Source of the DNA: Roseburia sp.
GTDB taxonomy: Bacteria; Bacillota; Clostridia; Lachnospirales; Lachnospiraceae
Length of the DNA stretch: 64,000 nt
Direction of reading: 5' to 3'
Assembly (NCBI GenBank): GCA_026168605.1
Contig: JAPFDX010000003.1
Coordinates: 1 to 64,000 of the forward strand
Part shown: positions 53,162-61,074 of the stretch, piece by piece
How positions within the stretch are numbered: the first letter of the stretch is position 1
How the letters are laid out: every line of letters begins with the position of its first letter
The notes under the pieces: model-generated
Database searches by the model: none
The model's input: the letters and a program-made list of their open reading frames with translations, nothing else
What the model was told of the DNA's origin: nothing
Translations under genes and position numbers: made by a program

Positions 53162-54859
53162 TTATAATTTTGCATCCCACTTTCCACAATAAGGATCAAT
53201 AGGACTTTTTCCTTTAAATTTACTCCGTCCGGTCAGCTTCTCAATCAGCGCGTCCACCACCGCATCGTTGCCCGAATAGCAGTTGATATAAGTCTTTACC
53301 CTTGGGAAATCCAGAAGATGATACGGATTCTCCAGCGACACAAACACCGTAGGCACGTCATTTATGTAAAGTCCGCAGTCCGCTCCCATCGGCTGTTTCC
53401 ATTCAATTCTCACAACGGTCTGATTACTCCTTGTCGCCAGATTCGCCACATAAAGCATCAGATCATACGTGGAAACCATATCTTTATACTTTGTCGTAAA
53501 TCCTTCTCCATATGGTTGCGGTACAAACTCATCCACTGTAAAGCCCTCTTCCAGCAGCTTCTGTTTGATTTTCTCAACCGCCGGGCTGACTTTGTAAATC
53601 GAACACCCCTCACCTGACGGTTCAATCCGGTACAAGAGAATGCGCTTATATTTTTCCGGTGTAAGTGGGAGTACTCCCTTCTCCTCTTTTACAAGTGTGA
53701 TTCCTTTATCCGCAGTTTCTGCCGCCCAGCGCGTGTGCTCTGCGCAGCCGACTACCATTTTTGCCTTTTCTTCGCTTATTTCTCTCTGCTCTCTGTGAAG
53801 CCCCAATGCTGCCTTTAACGCAAGAATTCGGATCACCGCCTCGTCCAGACGTTCCGGGGTAATAATACCTTCATGGATACCCTTTAACATAAACTGGTAA
53901 TCCTCCTCCAGATTCCGGGCAAACAGAAACATATCACAGCCTCTGGCGATCGTCTCCGGCACAGCTCTCTCTCTGCCCATTGCAAGCATGAATCCTGCCA
54001 TCGTAGTCGCATCTGTACTGATAACCCCGTTGAATCCCAGCCGTCCTCTCAGCAGCCCTTGTAAAAGCTCCCGCGAAAGTGTGCCCGGCATCAATTCCTC
54101 ATCCTTAAGTTCCGGATTGATCGCTTTTTCCCATGCCGGCTGCACAATATGTCCCGCCATAACTGTAAGCGCCCCGGCATCAATCCCCGCCCGGTACACT
54201 TTTCCATAAGTGTCCATCCACGTTTCACAGTCCAGATCATTGATGGAAGTAACCAAATGCTGGTCCCGCTCATCCTGTCCATCTCCCGGAAAATGCTTGA
54301 TCGTCGCTGCCACCCCAAGCTTTTGAAGACTCTCGACATAAGCCGCGCCCATCTGCGCCACCCGCTCCGGATCAGAACCAAAGGTTCTCGTGTTGGTGAT
54401 AGGATTCCTGAAATTCGTATCAATATCAATGATCGGAGCAAACGCCCAGTTCGCGCCGACAGCCACTGCCTCCCGCGCACAAACCTTCGCCATGCTCCCT
54501 GCCAGCGCTACATCATCCGTCGCTGCAATCTCCATCGGTGAACCAACCAGTGTACCCTCTTCTACAATTCCATTGCCACCCTTCTCAAGGTTTGCCGCGA
54601 TCAACGGACAGATCCGGCTTCGTCGCCTTACTTCCCGTGATGCATGGACCGCATTTTTTACCGGCATAATCCGGTACATAAATCCACCTGGCTGCAATAA
54701 ATGAAACACATGATCCAGAGTTTCCTGACTATCATTCTTCAACAACACACAGAAAAGTTGTCCTGCCTTTTCTTCCACACTCATTGCTCTAAGCGTCTCA
54801 TACACCCATTTAACATCCTCATTCTGTAAATAGAACGGTTTTTCTTTTAAATCGATCAT
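53162..54859 (-). CDS. GH3 enzyme with His-Asp dyad; possible retaining beta-glucoside phosphorylase
   Basis: The start is ATG 54859 (GGGGCAGG upstream), giving 565 residues; there is no signal peptide, so it is cytosolic. The N-terminal TIM barrel has IKHFPGDG (K188, H189), then D199 and H201 (DERDQH), the NagZ/Nag3-type acid/base dyad, and D283 in VISTDATTM as nucleophile. The GH3 C-terminal domain runs from about residue 350 on. Enzymes with a His acid/base include hydrolases (NagZ) and phosphorylases (Nag3). The operon context with pgmB favours phosphorolysis of a beta-glucoside (inference). Confidence 0.88.
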   Translation of the reverse strand: MIDLKEKPFYLQNEDVKWVYETLRAMSVEEKAGQLFCVLLKNDSQETLDHVFHLLQPGGFMYRIMPVKNAVHASREVRRRSRICPLIAANLEKGGNGIVEEGTLVGSPMEIAATDDVALAGSMAKVCAREAVAVGANWAFAPIIDIDTNFRNPITNTRTFGSDPERVAQMGAAYVESLQKLGVAATIKHFPGDGQDERDQHLVTSINDLDCETWMDTYGKVYRAGIDAGALTVMAGHIVQPAWEKAINPELKDEELMPGTLSRELLQGLLRGRLGFNGVISTDATTMAGFMLAMGRERAVPETIARGCDMFLFARNLEEDYQFMLKGIHEGIITPERLDEAVIRILALKAALGLHREQREISEEKAKMVVGCAEHTRWAAETADKGITLVKEEKGVLPLTPEKYKRILLYRIEPSGEGCSIYKVSPAVEKIKQKLLEEGFTVDEFVPQPYGEGFTTKYKDMVSTYDLMLYVANLATRSNQTVVRIEWKQPMGADCGLYINDVPTVFVSLENPYHLLDFPRVKTYINCYSGNDAVVDALIEKLTGRSKFKGKSPIDPYCGKWDAKL

Positions 54860-54899
54860 TCGCCTGCCCCATTTCATTCGCACTTATTTAACATTTTTT

Positions 54900-54928
54900 A
54901 TTATATGCGCTCCCAATCTCATTTTCAA
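54900..54928 (-). promoter_or_regulatory. Promoter of the glycoside operon
   Basis: TTGAAA (54923-54928) and TATAAT (54900-54905) are 17 nt apart, 41 nt before the GH3 ATG. It lies in the same intergenic region as the ROK promoter. Confidence 0.8.
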
Positions 54929-54978
54929 TATCTTAATTAGACAATTTAACTAAGCTGATTTTGTTGAAAAATAACAAA

Positions 54979-54990
54979 AACTAATTAGTT
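54979..54990. promoter_or_regulatory. Candidate ROK operator palindrome
   Basis: AACTAATTAGTT is a perfect 12-bp palindrome just before the ROK promoter -35. Similar CTTAATTAG and AACTAAG pieces lie at about 54931-54955, between the divergent promoters. A binding site is inferred, not shown. Confidence 0.45.
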
Positions 54991-54993
54991 TTA

Positions 54994-55022
54994 TTGACTT
55001 TAAATTTGTTTACACTTATAAT
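54994..55022 (+). promoter_or_regulatory. Promoter of the ROK regulator gene
   Basis: TTGACT (54994-54999) and TATAAT (55017-55022) are 17 nt apart, about 50 nt before the ATG at 55071. Confidence 0.8.
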
Positions 55023-55070
55023 ATATTTCATATATTTAATTTATTTAAGTATTTATGGAGGTATTGCATT

Positions 55071-56300
55071 ATGGCTTCTGCTAACCGGAACAAAGGGAAC
55101 AATCTGTTTCGTCTCAAACAGGCGAACCAGTCTGCCATCCGCAAGATGATCTATCTGCGCGGACCAGTGCTCCGATCTTCTATCGCTGAGAGCTTGCAGC
55201 TCACTCTTCCGACGATTACAACGAACGTCAACTCCATGCTGCAAAACGGCGTGATTTTCGAAGATAAAGAACATATAGTAGCAACACCCGGAAGATTTGC
55301 TCTCCCGATAAACATTGTTCCTGATTCCAGATATTTCATCGGAATAGAGATCACAGAAGCTTCCCGCAAAATCTGTATCTGCAATTACCGGGGGGCGGTT
55401 GCTTATTCCGGACTCGACAATACCTTCTATGATAAATATGACCATGCGATACGGTCAGCCGCAGAACTGATTACTGCTTCCTTGAAATCCGGTATAGTTT
55501 CTCCTGAGAAAATTTATGGAATTGGGGTTTGCCTGCCCGGTCTTATTGATTCTAATACCGGAAAACTCCTCGCCCACAGACAGTATGAATGGTATGACAA
55601 AGATGTGATTGCAGATTTGCGGCTCCATACAGGCTACCACGGTCCGATTAGTATTGAAAACGATGCTTCCGCTAGGGCACTCGCCGCCCAACTGTTTTTG
55701 CGGGAACAGTTGCAGAATATTCCGTCTTTCTTTTATCTGTATGTCACCATCGGCATTGCTTCACCATTTATACAGAATGACTGCAGCCTTTCCATCTCAC
55801 CTGTCGGAGCTGGTGAGCTCGGCTACATGATCATGGATCTGAATATGCCGCTCGGACCGTGGGGAAGCACCGGGAGCCTGAATAATCTTGCCGGAATGCG
55901 CGCACTCAAAGAACACGCACGGCAGGCTGTTGTCGATGGCAGAGCGCCATACCTGAAAAAACTTTGCGGAAACAGCACGCCCCACATTGCACAGATCATG
56001 GAAAGTGCGAAGCATGATCCCGCTGTCGATGAACTGATAAAAAACGTCGTTTTTTATCTGGGCGTCGCGATCGCCAATCAGGACAACCTGATGCGTCCAC
56101 ACAGCATTCTGGTTGATGCCCCCTATTTTTCTTCCCAGAAATACCGTGATATTTTTACGGAGACGATTTACAAATATTCTTTCCGACCAACTTCTTTTAA
56201 GTTCAATGTGATTTTTATCGAACCGGATGAGCAAAACGGCGCAAAAAGCGCCGCCGCAGTCGCCATCCGCAACGATTTCAACGAATACATTGAAGGATAA
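55071..56300 (+). CDS. ROK-family transcriptional regulator
   Basis: A 409-residue protein. Residues 10-65 are a winged helix (KQANQSAIRKMIYLRGPVLR; SIAESLQLTLPTITTNVNSM) and the rest is the ROK sugar-binding fold (IYGIGVCLPGLIDSNTGKLL; IENDASARALAAQL). The usual zinc motif after GAGE (CxCGxxGC) is missing: here GAGELGYMIMDLNM is followed by PLGPWGSTGS. It likely controls the divergent glycoside operon and itself. GGAGG precedes the ATG. Confidence 0.93.
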   Translation: MASANRNKGNNLFRLKQANQSAIRKMIYLRGPVLRSSIAESLQLTLPTITTNVNSMLQNGVIFEDKEHIVATPGRFALPINIVPDSRYFIGIEITEASRKICICNYRGAVAYSGLDNTFYDKYDHAIRSAAELITASLKSGIVSPEKIYGIGVCLPGLIDSNTGKLLAHRQYEWYDKDVIADLRLHTGYHGPISIENDASARALAAQLFLREQLQNIPSFFYLYVTIGIASPFIQNDCSLSISPVGAGELGYMIMDLNMPLGPWGSTGSLNNLAGMRALKEHARQAVVDGRAPYLKKLCGNSTPHIAQIMESAKHDPAVDELIKNVVFYLGVAIANQDNLMRPHSILVDAPYFSSQKYRDIFTETIYKYSFRPTSFKFNVIFIEPDEQNGAKSAAAVAIRNDFNEYIEG

Positions 56301-56311
56301 CACCATCTGTA

Positions 56312-56361
56312 AAAAAGTTTCAAAATCCGGACACAATTCTACGTGGATTTTGAAACTTTTT
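56312..56361. terminator. Bidirectional terminator between ROK and ATPase genes
   Basis: AAAAAGTTTCAAAATCC (56312-56328) pairs exactly with 56345-56361 around a 16-nt loop. T-runs on both strands. Confidence 0.9.
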
Positions 56362-56365
56362 ATTT

Positions 56366-57406
56366 TTACATCTGCCGCATTTTTACAAACTCATCAAACC
56401 GGGGCAACGCCATCTTAATGTACCCATATTGCCCGGTATCGATCACACCTTTTCTTTTCAGCCGGTCACGGTAAACCGAAAAAAGCTCTGATTTCATATC
56501 TAACTTCTCGCGGATATGTTTCACTTTACTCTCACCGCTCACCGCCATCTCATTTAAGATTTTTCTATCCAGCTCTGATAATTCCGACCATATTTTCGCA
56601 TACACATACTCCTCCAGATACTGGTCATATTCCGGAAGTATGTCGTTGACAGACTTTGTCTCCCGGTTTTCCCAGTACAGATACCCCAGCACCTGAAATG
56701 CAAACGGATAGCCCTTGGTGAGGGCTGCCATCTGCCCGGCAGCCTCCATGCCAATTCCGAATATATCCATATAATTCTTTCGGATCGCCGTGTAGTTTAA
56801 TGGTTCCAACACAAGCTTTGGCGCGCGGTATAAAAATGTCAGTGCCTTATCATTTTGAAGTTCGTAGATATTTTCATACAGACCCGTCATCAAAAGATAA
56901 ATGGGATAATCTTCCCGCAAAAAAATCTGGAATGCACTGGCAAAGATTTTTATATTTTCAGAATTTACCGCCTCGTCAACCGTGATCAAAAGACGCTTTC
57001 GAGCTTTCCTGATCTGCTTTAGCATATGCGCAATGACGTCCTCAATATCGGTCACGGGCGCAGCATTCTCTATCGACACCCCAAGTCCAAATGCTGAAAA
57101 ATCAAGCTTTGCTTTGATAAACCTTTCGTGCATCTGCGGCATACTGTATATTTTTGCCGCAAGGCTCTGTAACATATCGCGCATGGGATTTAGTTCCACG
57201 ACGATCCATCCCGGATCTTTTTTCATCTCTCCCCCAATACTGGTCATCATAACTGTCTTTCCCGAACCGCGCACACCTGTGATCATATAAATCTGGTTAG
57301 ATGGCGTCTCCGCCTTAAATTGATCAATGATCTCACTCGTCTGTGTAATACGTGAGATATACTGTATCGGCTTTTTTCCAAATGACAATGTAAACGGATT
57401 TTGCAT
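56366..57406 (-). CDS. AAA-type ATPase with winged-helix C-terminus
   Basis: A 346-residue P-loop ATPase. Walker A is GVRGSGKT (residues 44-51), Walker B is LLITVDEA near residue 145, and the arginine region YRAPKLVLEPL follows. A winged helix (DRKILNEMAVSGESKVKHIR) ends the protein. This is the MoxR/Orc1-like 'archaeal ATPase' type, often found on mobile or island DNA. The function is unknown. The gene is AT-rich and preceded by three 29-bp direct repeats. Confidence 0.8.
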   Translation of the reverse strand: MQNPFTLSFGKKPIQYISRITQTSEIIDQFKAETPSNQIYMITGVRGSGKTVMMTSIGGEMKKDPGWIVVELNPMRDMLQSLAAKIYSMPQMHERFIKAKLDFSAFGLGVSIENAAPVTDIEDVIAHMLKQIRKARKRLLITVDEAVNSENIKIFASAFQIFLREDYPIYLLMTGLYENIYELQNDKALTFLYRAPKLVLEPLNYTAIRKNYMDIFGIGMEAAGQMAALTKGYPFAFQVLGYLYWENRETKSVNDILPEYDQYLEEYVYAKIWSELSELDRKILNEMAVSGESKVKHIREKLDMKSELFSVYRDRLKRKGVIDTGQYGYIKMALPRFDEFVKMRQM

Positions 57407-57417
57407 TTCACACCTCT

Positions 57418-57504
57418 TATATAATCTTTTATAACTTTTATGTTGTTATATAACTTTTTATAACTTTTAATTGATTATATAAGTTTTTATAACTTTTTAC
57501 AATA
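57418..57504. repeat. Three 29-bp direct repeats upstream of the ATPase gene
   Basis: Head-to-tail copies at 57418-57446, 57447-57475 and 57476-57504 share the core TTTTATAACTTTT and start with TATATAA. They end 11 bp from the ATPase ATG and cover its promoter region. They look like operator or initiator (iteron-like) sites. Confidence 0.85.
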
Positions 57505-57520
57505 CATTTTCCCACAAAAA

Positions 57521-57558
57521 AAACTGCAATGCCATCTTCCGAAATGGCATTGCAGTTT
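57521..57558 (-). terminator. Terminator of tRNA-Pro
   Basis: AAACTGCAATGCCAT (57521-57535) pairs exactly with 57544-57558 around an 8-nt loop. On the minus strand a run of eight T follows. Confidence 0.9.
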
Positions 57559-57564
57559 TTCCAG

Positions 57565-57638
57565 TCGGAGTAACAGGATTTGAACCTGCGACCTCACGGC
57601 CCCCAGCCGTGCGCGCTACCAAACTACGCCATACTCCG
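57565..57638 (-). tRNA. tRNA-Pro (anticodon GGG)
   Basis: A 74-nt tRNA. The acceptor stem is CGGAGTA paired with TACTCCG plus discriminator A. The anticodon stem CACGG/CCGTG encloses the loop CTGGGGG (anticodon GGG). The T-arm contains GGTTCAAATCC. CCA is not encoded. A TTGGAA/TAAAAT promoter (17-nt spacer) lies just upstream, overlapping the MarR promoter region. Confidence 0.97.
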
Positions 57639-57668
57639 TTGTGTACTTTTCTATTTTACTACAAATCA

Positions 57669-57712
57669 TTGACAATTCCAAGTATTCTTTTTAAAATTGT
57701 TCTAAATAGAAC
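57669..57712 (+). promoter_or_regulatory. marR promoter and operator palindrome
   Basis: TTGACA (57669-57674) and TAAAAT (57692-57697) are 17 nt apart, followed by the perfect inverted repeat GTTCTAAATAGAAC (57699-57712) over the start site. The position suits self-repression by the MarR protein. The tRNA-Pro promoter lies on the other strand across the same bases. Confidence 0.75.
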
Positions 57713-57730
57713 TTTTAAGAGGTGTTTTCC

Positions 57731-58180
57731 ATGCTCCGTGAACTTCAGGACTTCCAGAAAAACCAGATACTGATCAACACTCTCTATGCGCAGCATACAG
57801 AACCCATATGCAAAAAGCATCACCTGACGCGCATGGAACTCGACATTCTGCTGTTTCTTGCCAACAATCCCGGTTTTGACACGGCGTCCGATATCGTCGA
57901 GATCCGCCGTCTGACCAAATCGCACGTCTCCACCTCGGTCAAATCACTTGAGAACCGTGGATTTCTCAAAAAATCCTACACACCCTTCAACCGCAAGACG
58001 GCGCACCTCTCACTCTGCGATCCCGCCATGCCGGCTGTGACAGACGGGCAAGCCGCACAGCGAAAATTTTTTGACACTGTATTTCGCGGTTTCTCACCGG
58101 AGGACTTCAAGACGATGGAACGACTGTTGAATCTCATTTCCTCCAATGTGCAATCGACATCCTCCTCCGGTCTGTCATGA
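57731..58180 (+). CDS. MarR-family transcriptional regulator
   Basis: The start is ATG 57731 after AGAGGTG (a GTG three codons earlier is less likely), giving 149 residues. The winged helix reads MELDILLFLANNPGFDTASD, then VEIRRLTKSHVSTSVKSLEN, then the wing GFLKKSYTPFNRKTAHLSL. No target gene is adjacent. Its stop overlaps the end of the converging SGNH gene by 6 bp. Confidence 0.9.
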   Translation: MLRELQDFQKNQILINTLYAQHTEPICKKHHLTRMELDILLFLANNPGFDTASDIVEIRRLTKSHVSTSVKSLENRGFLKKSYTPFNRKTAHLSLCDPAMPAVTDGQAAQRKFFDTVFRGFSPEDFKTMERLLNLISSNVQSTSSSGLS

Positions 58181-58903
58181 TCCTTTTTTGTCAAGCTGCT
58201 CATAGATCGCCTGTGCCACAATGGCATACCCCTCTTGATTCGGGTGCACCCCGTCATAAAAATACTCGGGATGATCCTCCGTCACTGCATACAGATCGAT
58301 CATATGCACCCCCGTCTCCTCTGCGACCTCTCTGACAATCCTTCCGATCTCATCGTGGATAATATCGTTGCGGATGCCGTGAATGATATTGCCATCCTCC
58401 CTCGGAAACGCTTCCGGCGGCGCCATAATATAGATATCCGGTGCGCTTTCGATTTCCTGGAGCTCCCGGACAAATGCCAGATATGCCTCTTTGTACTTTC
58501 CGGCATCCCAGCGCCCTCTCCTCGAATCGTTCGAGCCAAGCATTACGATGATAATGTCCGGCTGCTGGAGCTTTACAATGTCAAGATACCCGGTAGCCCG
58601 ATAGCTCTTTTCCGGGATATCGAGAAGCGTGCGCCCGCTCACCCCGTAATTCACCACCTCATAGCGTGAACCGAGAAGCTTTCCCAGCACCGCCGGATAA
58701 GAGGCTTCTGCCCGCTCCTCCTCCGGCACGCCCTTTCCGTAAGTGATGCTGTCTCCCATACAGTACACCTTATAGATGCGCGTGTCCTCCTTCTCCATCA
58801 GCGTCTCTGTATTTGCAAACAGCAGGAGTAAAACGAGCGGAGGGATGACCAGGGCTTTCCATATAGGCGGCTTCCACGCTTTTTCAATATGGCTTCTCTG
58901 CAT
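58175..58903 (-). CDS. SGNH/GDSL hydrolase, membrane-anchored
   Basis: A 242-residue protein with an N-terminal transmembrane anchor (LVIPPLVLLLLFA). All four SGNH blocks are present: GDSITYG (Ser), NYGVSGRT (Gly), GSNDSR (Asn) and DGVHPN (Asp/His). It faces outward and probably removes acyl groups from wall or polysaccharide substrates. Specificity unknown. Confidence 0.92.
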   Translation of the reverse strand: MQRSHIEKAWKPPIWKALVIPPLVLLLLFANTETLMEKEDTRIYKVYCMGDSITYGKGVPEEERAEASYPAVLGKLLGSRYEVVNYGVSGRTLLDIPEKSYRATGYLDIVKLQQPDIIIVMLGSNDSRRGRWDAGKYKEAYLAFVRELQEIESAPDIYIMAPPEAFPREDGNIIHGIRNDIIHDEIGRIVREVAEETGVHMIDLYAVTEDHPEYFYDGVHPNQEGYAIVAQAIYEQLDKKGS

Positions 58904-58962
58904 ATGGCAAATCCCTCTGTTTTCTCTAAATTCCCCCGATTGGCTGTTATAGTCTTCCCCAC

Positions 58963-59703
58963 TTACCGCTCAATGATACGGTTCATAACCTCCATCTTCT
59001 CCTCCGCCTGATAGATCAGGCGGCTGCACTCTTTCAGCTCCTTAGAGAAATCTGCCGTCACTCCCTGATAGAGCGACTTATACTTGATGTCATGCTCAAG
59101 ACTCGCCCACAGATCCATCGCAAGCGTGCGGATCTGTAATTCCACCGGCACCATCTGTTTCTTATTCATAAAATACACCGGCACACGGATCACCATGTGC
59201 AGGCTGCGGTAGCCGTTCTCCTTCGGCTCCGCGATATAGTCCTTGACGTCCATAAGGAACAGATCATCCTGCGCCATAAGGCGGTCGCGTATCAGATAGA
59301 CGTCCTTGATATAGGAACATACGACGCGCACGCCTGCAATATCATAAATATTATTGCACGCCGCCGATAATGTCAGATCCAGATCCTTTTTCTGGAGCTT
59401 TCCGAGAATACTCTTCGCTGATTTCAGCCGCGTATCAATGTGATGGATCGGACAGCGGAGCTTGCGGTACTTAAACTCATCCTCAATGATCTCAAGCCGC
59501 GCCGTCGTCGCGCACATCGCCGCATTATACATCCGGAGGATCGGGTCGATCGTCCGCGAAAACTGTTCCGTCATATCGACAATATGCTCCATGTCGTCCT
59601 CTCCGACACAGTGTATCGGCATCAGCTCATTCACGGCGAGCATATTTCTGTCCCCGCTGTACACTTCTTCAATCTCTACTTCCGTCTGTCTCTGTTCATC
59701 CAT
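58963..59703 (-). CDS. Small alarmone synthetase (RelA/SpoT synthetase domain only)
   Basis: A 246-residue single-domain synthetase, close to RelQ in size. Conserved parts are the Arg/Lys-rich DTRLKSAKSILGKLQKKDL, YDIAGVRVVCSYIKDVYLIR, and ENGYRSLHMVIRVPV, with an ELQIRTLAMDLWASLEHDIK block. There are no HD, TGS or ACT domains. It makes ppGpp or pppGpp from ATP plus GDP or GTP. Confidence 0.92.
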   Translation of the reverse strand: MDEQRQTEVEIEEVYSGDRNMLAVNELMPIHCVGEDDMEHIVDMTEQFSRTIDPILRMYNAAMCATTARLEIIEDEFKYRKLRCPIHHIDTRLKSAKSILGKLQKKDLDLTLSAACNNIYDIAGVRVVCSYIKDVYLIRDRLMAQDDLFLMDVKDYIAEPKENGYRSLHMVIRVPVYFMNKKQMVPVELQIRTLAMDLWASLEHDIKYKSLYQGVTADFSKELKECSRLIYQAEEKMEVMNRIIER

Positions 59704-59828
59704 GAATATGTAAAAACCTCATTTCTTTGTTTATCCGGAGACCTTTCTCCCATTTACATATCCATTATACCAGACAATCATGAATCCACCGTGAAATGCG
59801 GATAAAATATTTATTAAATCAACCGCTT

Positions 59829-61037
59829 CTACAATTCGACGCCGCAGCCCCGTAGCAGTTCTCTTGCACTGTCCAGGGAATCCACGCCGTGCAGATTTTT
59901 GATCGGCGCAAACTCTCTGGCACGGTCTACCTCATAAGGAAGGCAGTCATCCATCATATGCACCATGTCGAGCACCAGCGTCTCAAACTTATAGCCGTTT
60001 GGAGCTTCCGGCTTCACATACGTCCCGTCCACATCCCGGTATGGGATCTTCTTCTCCACCACATGGATCGGCATCTGTGCATCCACAATCTCTTCCAGCT
60101 TTTTCTCCGCAAACAGATAATTTAAGATCACGCCAAAGCCATACAGCAGATCGCCGTTTTCTTTCCGCGCGGTCGCCATCTCCGTCGTCATCTCATAATA
60201 TTCCGCAATGGACGGTCTGCCATCCTCCGTGCAGAGTACGCCCACCTTTTCATCTGGCGCCGCTTTGCGCACCACCTTCGCACCGCTCTGCCGTCCGTAG
60301 GCGATCGTCGCCCCGATAAACAGTGGGTCTGCGATGCGCTGGAGGCAGTTGTCCACGGCAAACACATTGATCCACTCCAGACCTTTTCCGTGGATATCGT
60401 CCAAAAGCCCAGCATTCACCATAGAGCCGAACCAGCCGCCGTTGCCGTTCGGTGACATCGCCGGTTCTGTCGCAGACTCCATAAGGATCCGCTTCTCATA
60501 GTCGCACGCAGGTTCCATCTCCTGCACAAAGAATTTGACCTCGTCCTTCGGATACCCGAAATAGCCATGCTCCTCGAAAAATGCCTTCGTGTCGTCGTGG
60601 TTGATATTGCTCGTCATGACATAGAGTGGCACATAAGCGCCCGCCTCATCCGTCACATCCGTCAGGTTGCGGATGAGCTGCTCGAACAGATACAGTTCTC
60701 GGTCGATCCCGATATTTAGCGTCCCCTTCGGTCTGTCCAGACCAAGACGCGTTCCCTGTCCTCCGGCAAGCAGCACCGCACCGACCTTTCCCGCACGGAT
60801 CTCTTCAAGCCCGATCTCGCGGAATTCTGCCTCACGCGCCCTGATCTCGTCAAGCTCCACCGCCTCAAGCGGTGCGAACACGCCGCGCTCATTGACCGTC
60901 TCCTTGCGCTCAATATGCTCAAAGACCGACCAGTCGATCTCCTCAAAACGCTTTCTTAACGCCTCGTTTTCCTCCGGCGTATTCTGCTCCATCGCCGCGC
61001 GCACATAGCACTGGTTTTCCTCTTCCCAGATTTTCAT
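59829..61037 (-). CDS. UDP-sugar pyrophosphorylase (UDPGP family)
   Basis: A 402-residue UDPGP family uridylyltransferase. The nucleotide loop is VLLAGGQGTRLGLDRPKGTL; NGNGGWFGSMVNAGLLDD and VFAVDNCLQRIADPLFIGAT form the rest of the core. It makes UDP-GlcNAc or UDP-glucose from the sugar-1-phosphate and UTP. The family covers both, and the substrate is not clear here. It could feed surface or flagellar glycosylation. Confidence 0.9.
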   Translation of the reverse strand: MKIWEEENQCYVRAAMEQNTPEENEALRKRFEEIDWSVFEHIERKETVNERGVFAPLEAVELDEIRAREAEFREIGLEEIRAGKVGAVLLAGGQGTRLGLDRPKGTLNIGIDRELYLFEQLIRNLTDVTDEAGAYVPLYVMTSNINHDDTKAFFEEHGYFGYPKDEVKFFVQEMEPACDYEKRILMESATEPAMSPNGNGGWFGSMVNAGLLDDIHGKGLEWINVFAVDNCLQRIADPLFIGATIAYGRQSGAKVVRKAAPDEKVGVLCTEDGRPSIAEYYEMTTEMATARKENGDLLYGFGVILNYLFAEKKLEEIVDAQMPIHVVEKKIPYRDVDGTYVKPEAPNGYKFETLVLDMVHMMDDCLPYEVDRAREFAPIKNLHGVDSLDSARELLRGCGVEL

Positions 61038-61074
61038 ACTTCCTTCTCCTCTTCCCCTGATATTTTATTTCTGT

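Noticed and set aside
57418-57504. Direct repeats suggesting CRISPR
   Set aside because: The 29-bp units are contiguous with no unique spacers and lack a leader or cas genes.
56366-57638. Complete integrative element at tRNA-Pro
   Set aside because: No integrase or repeat of the tRNA 3' end was found, so only a general suggestion of an insertion hotspot is kept.
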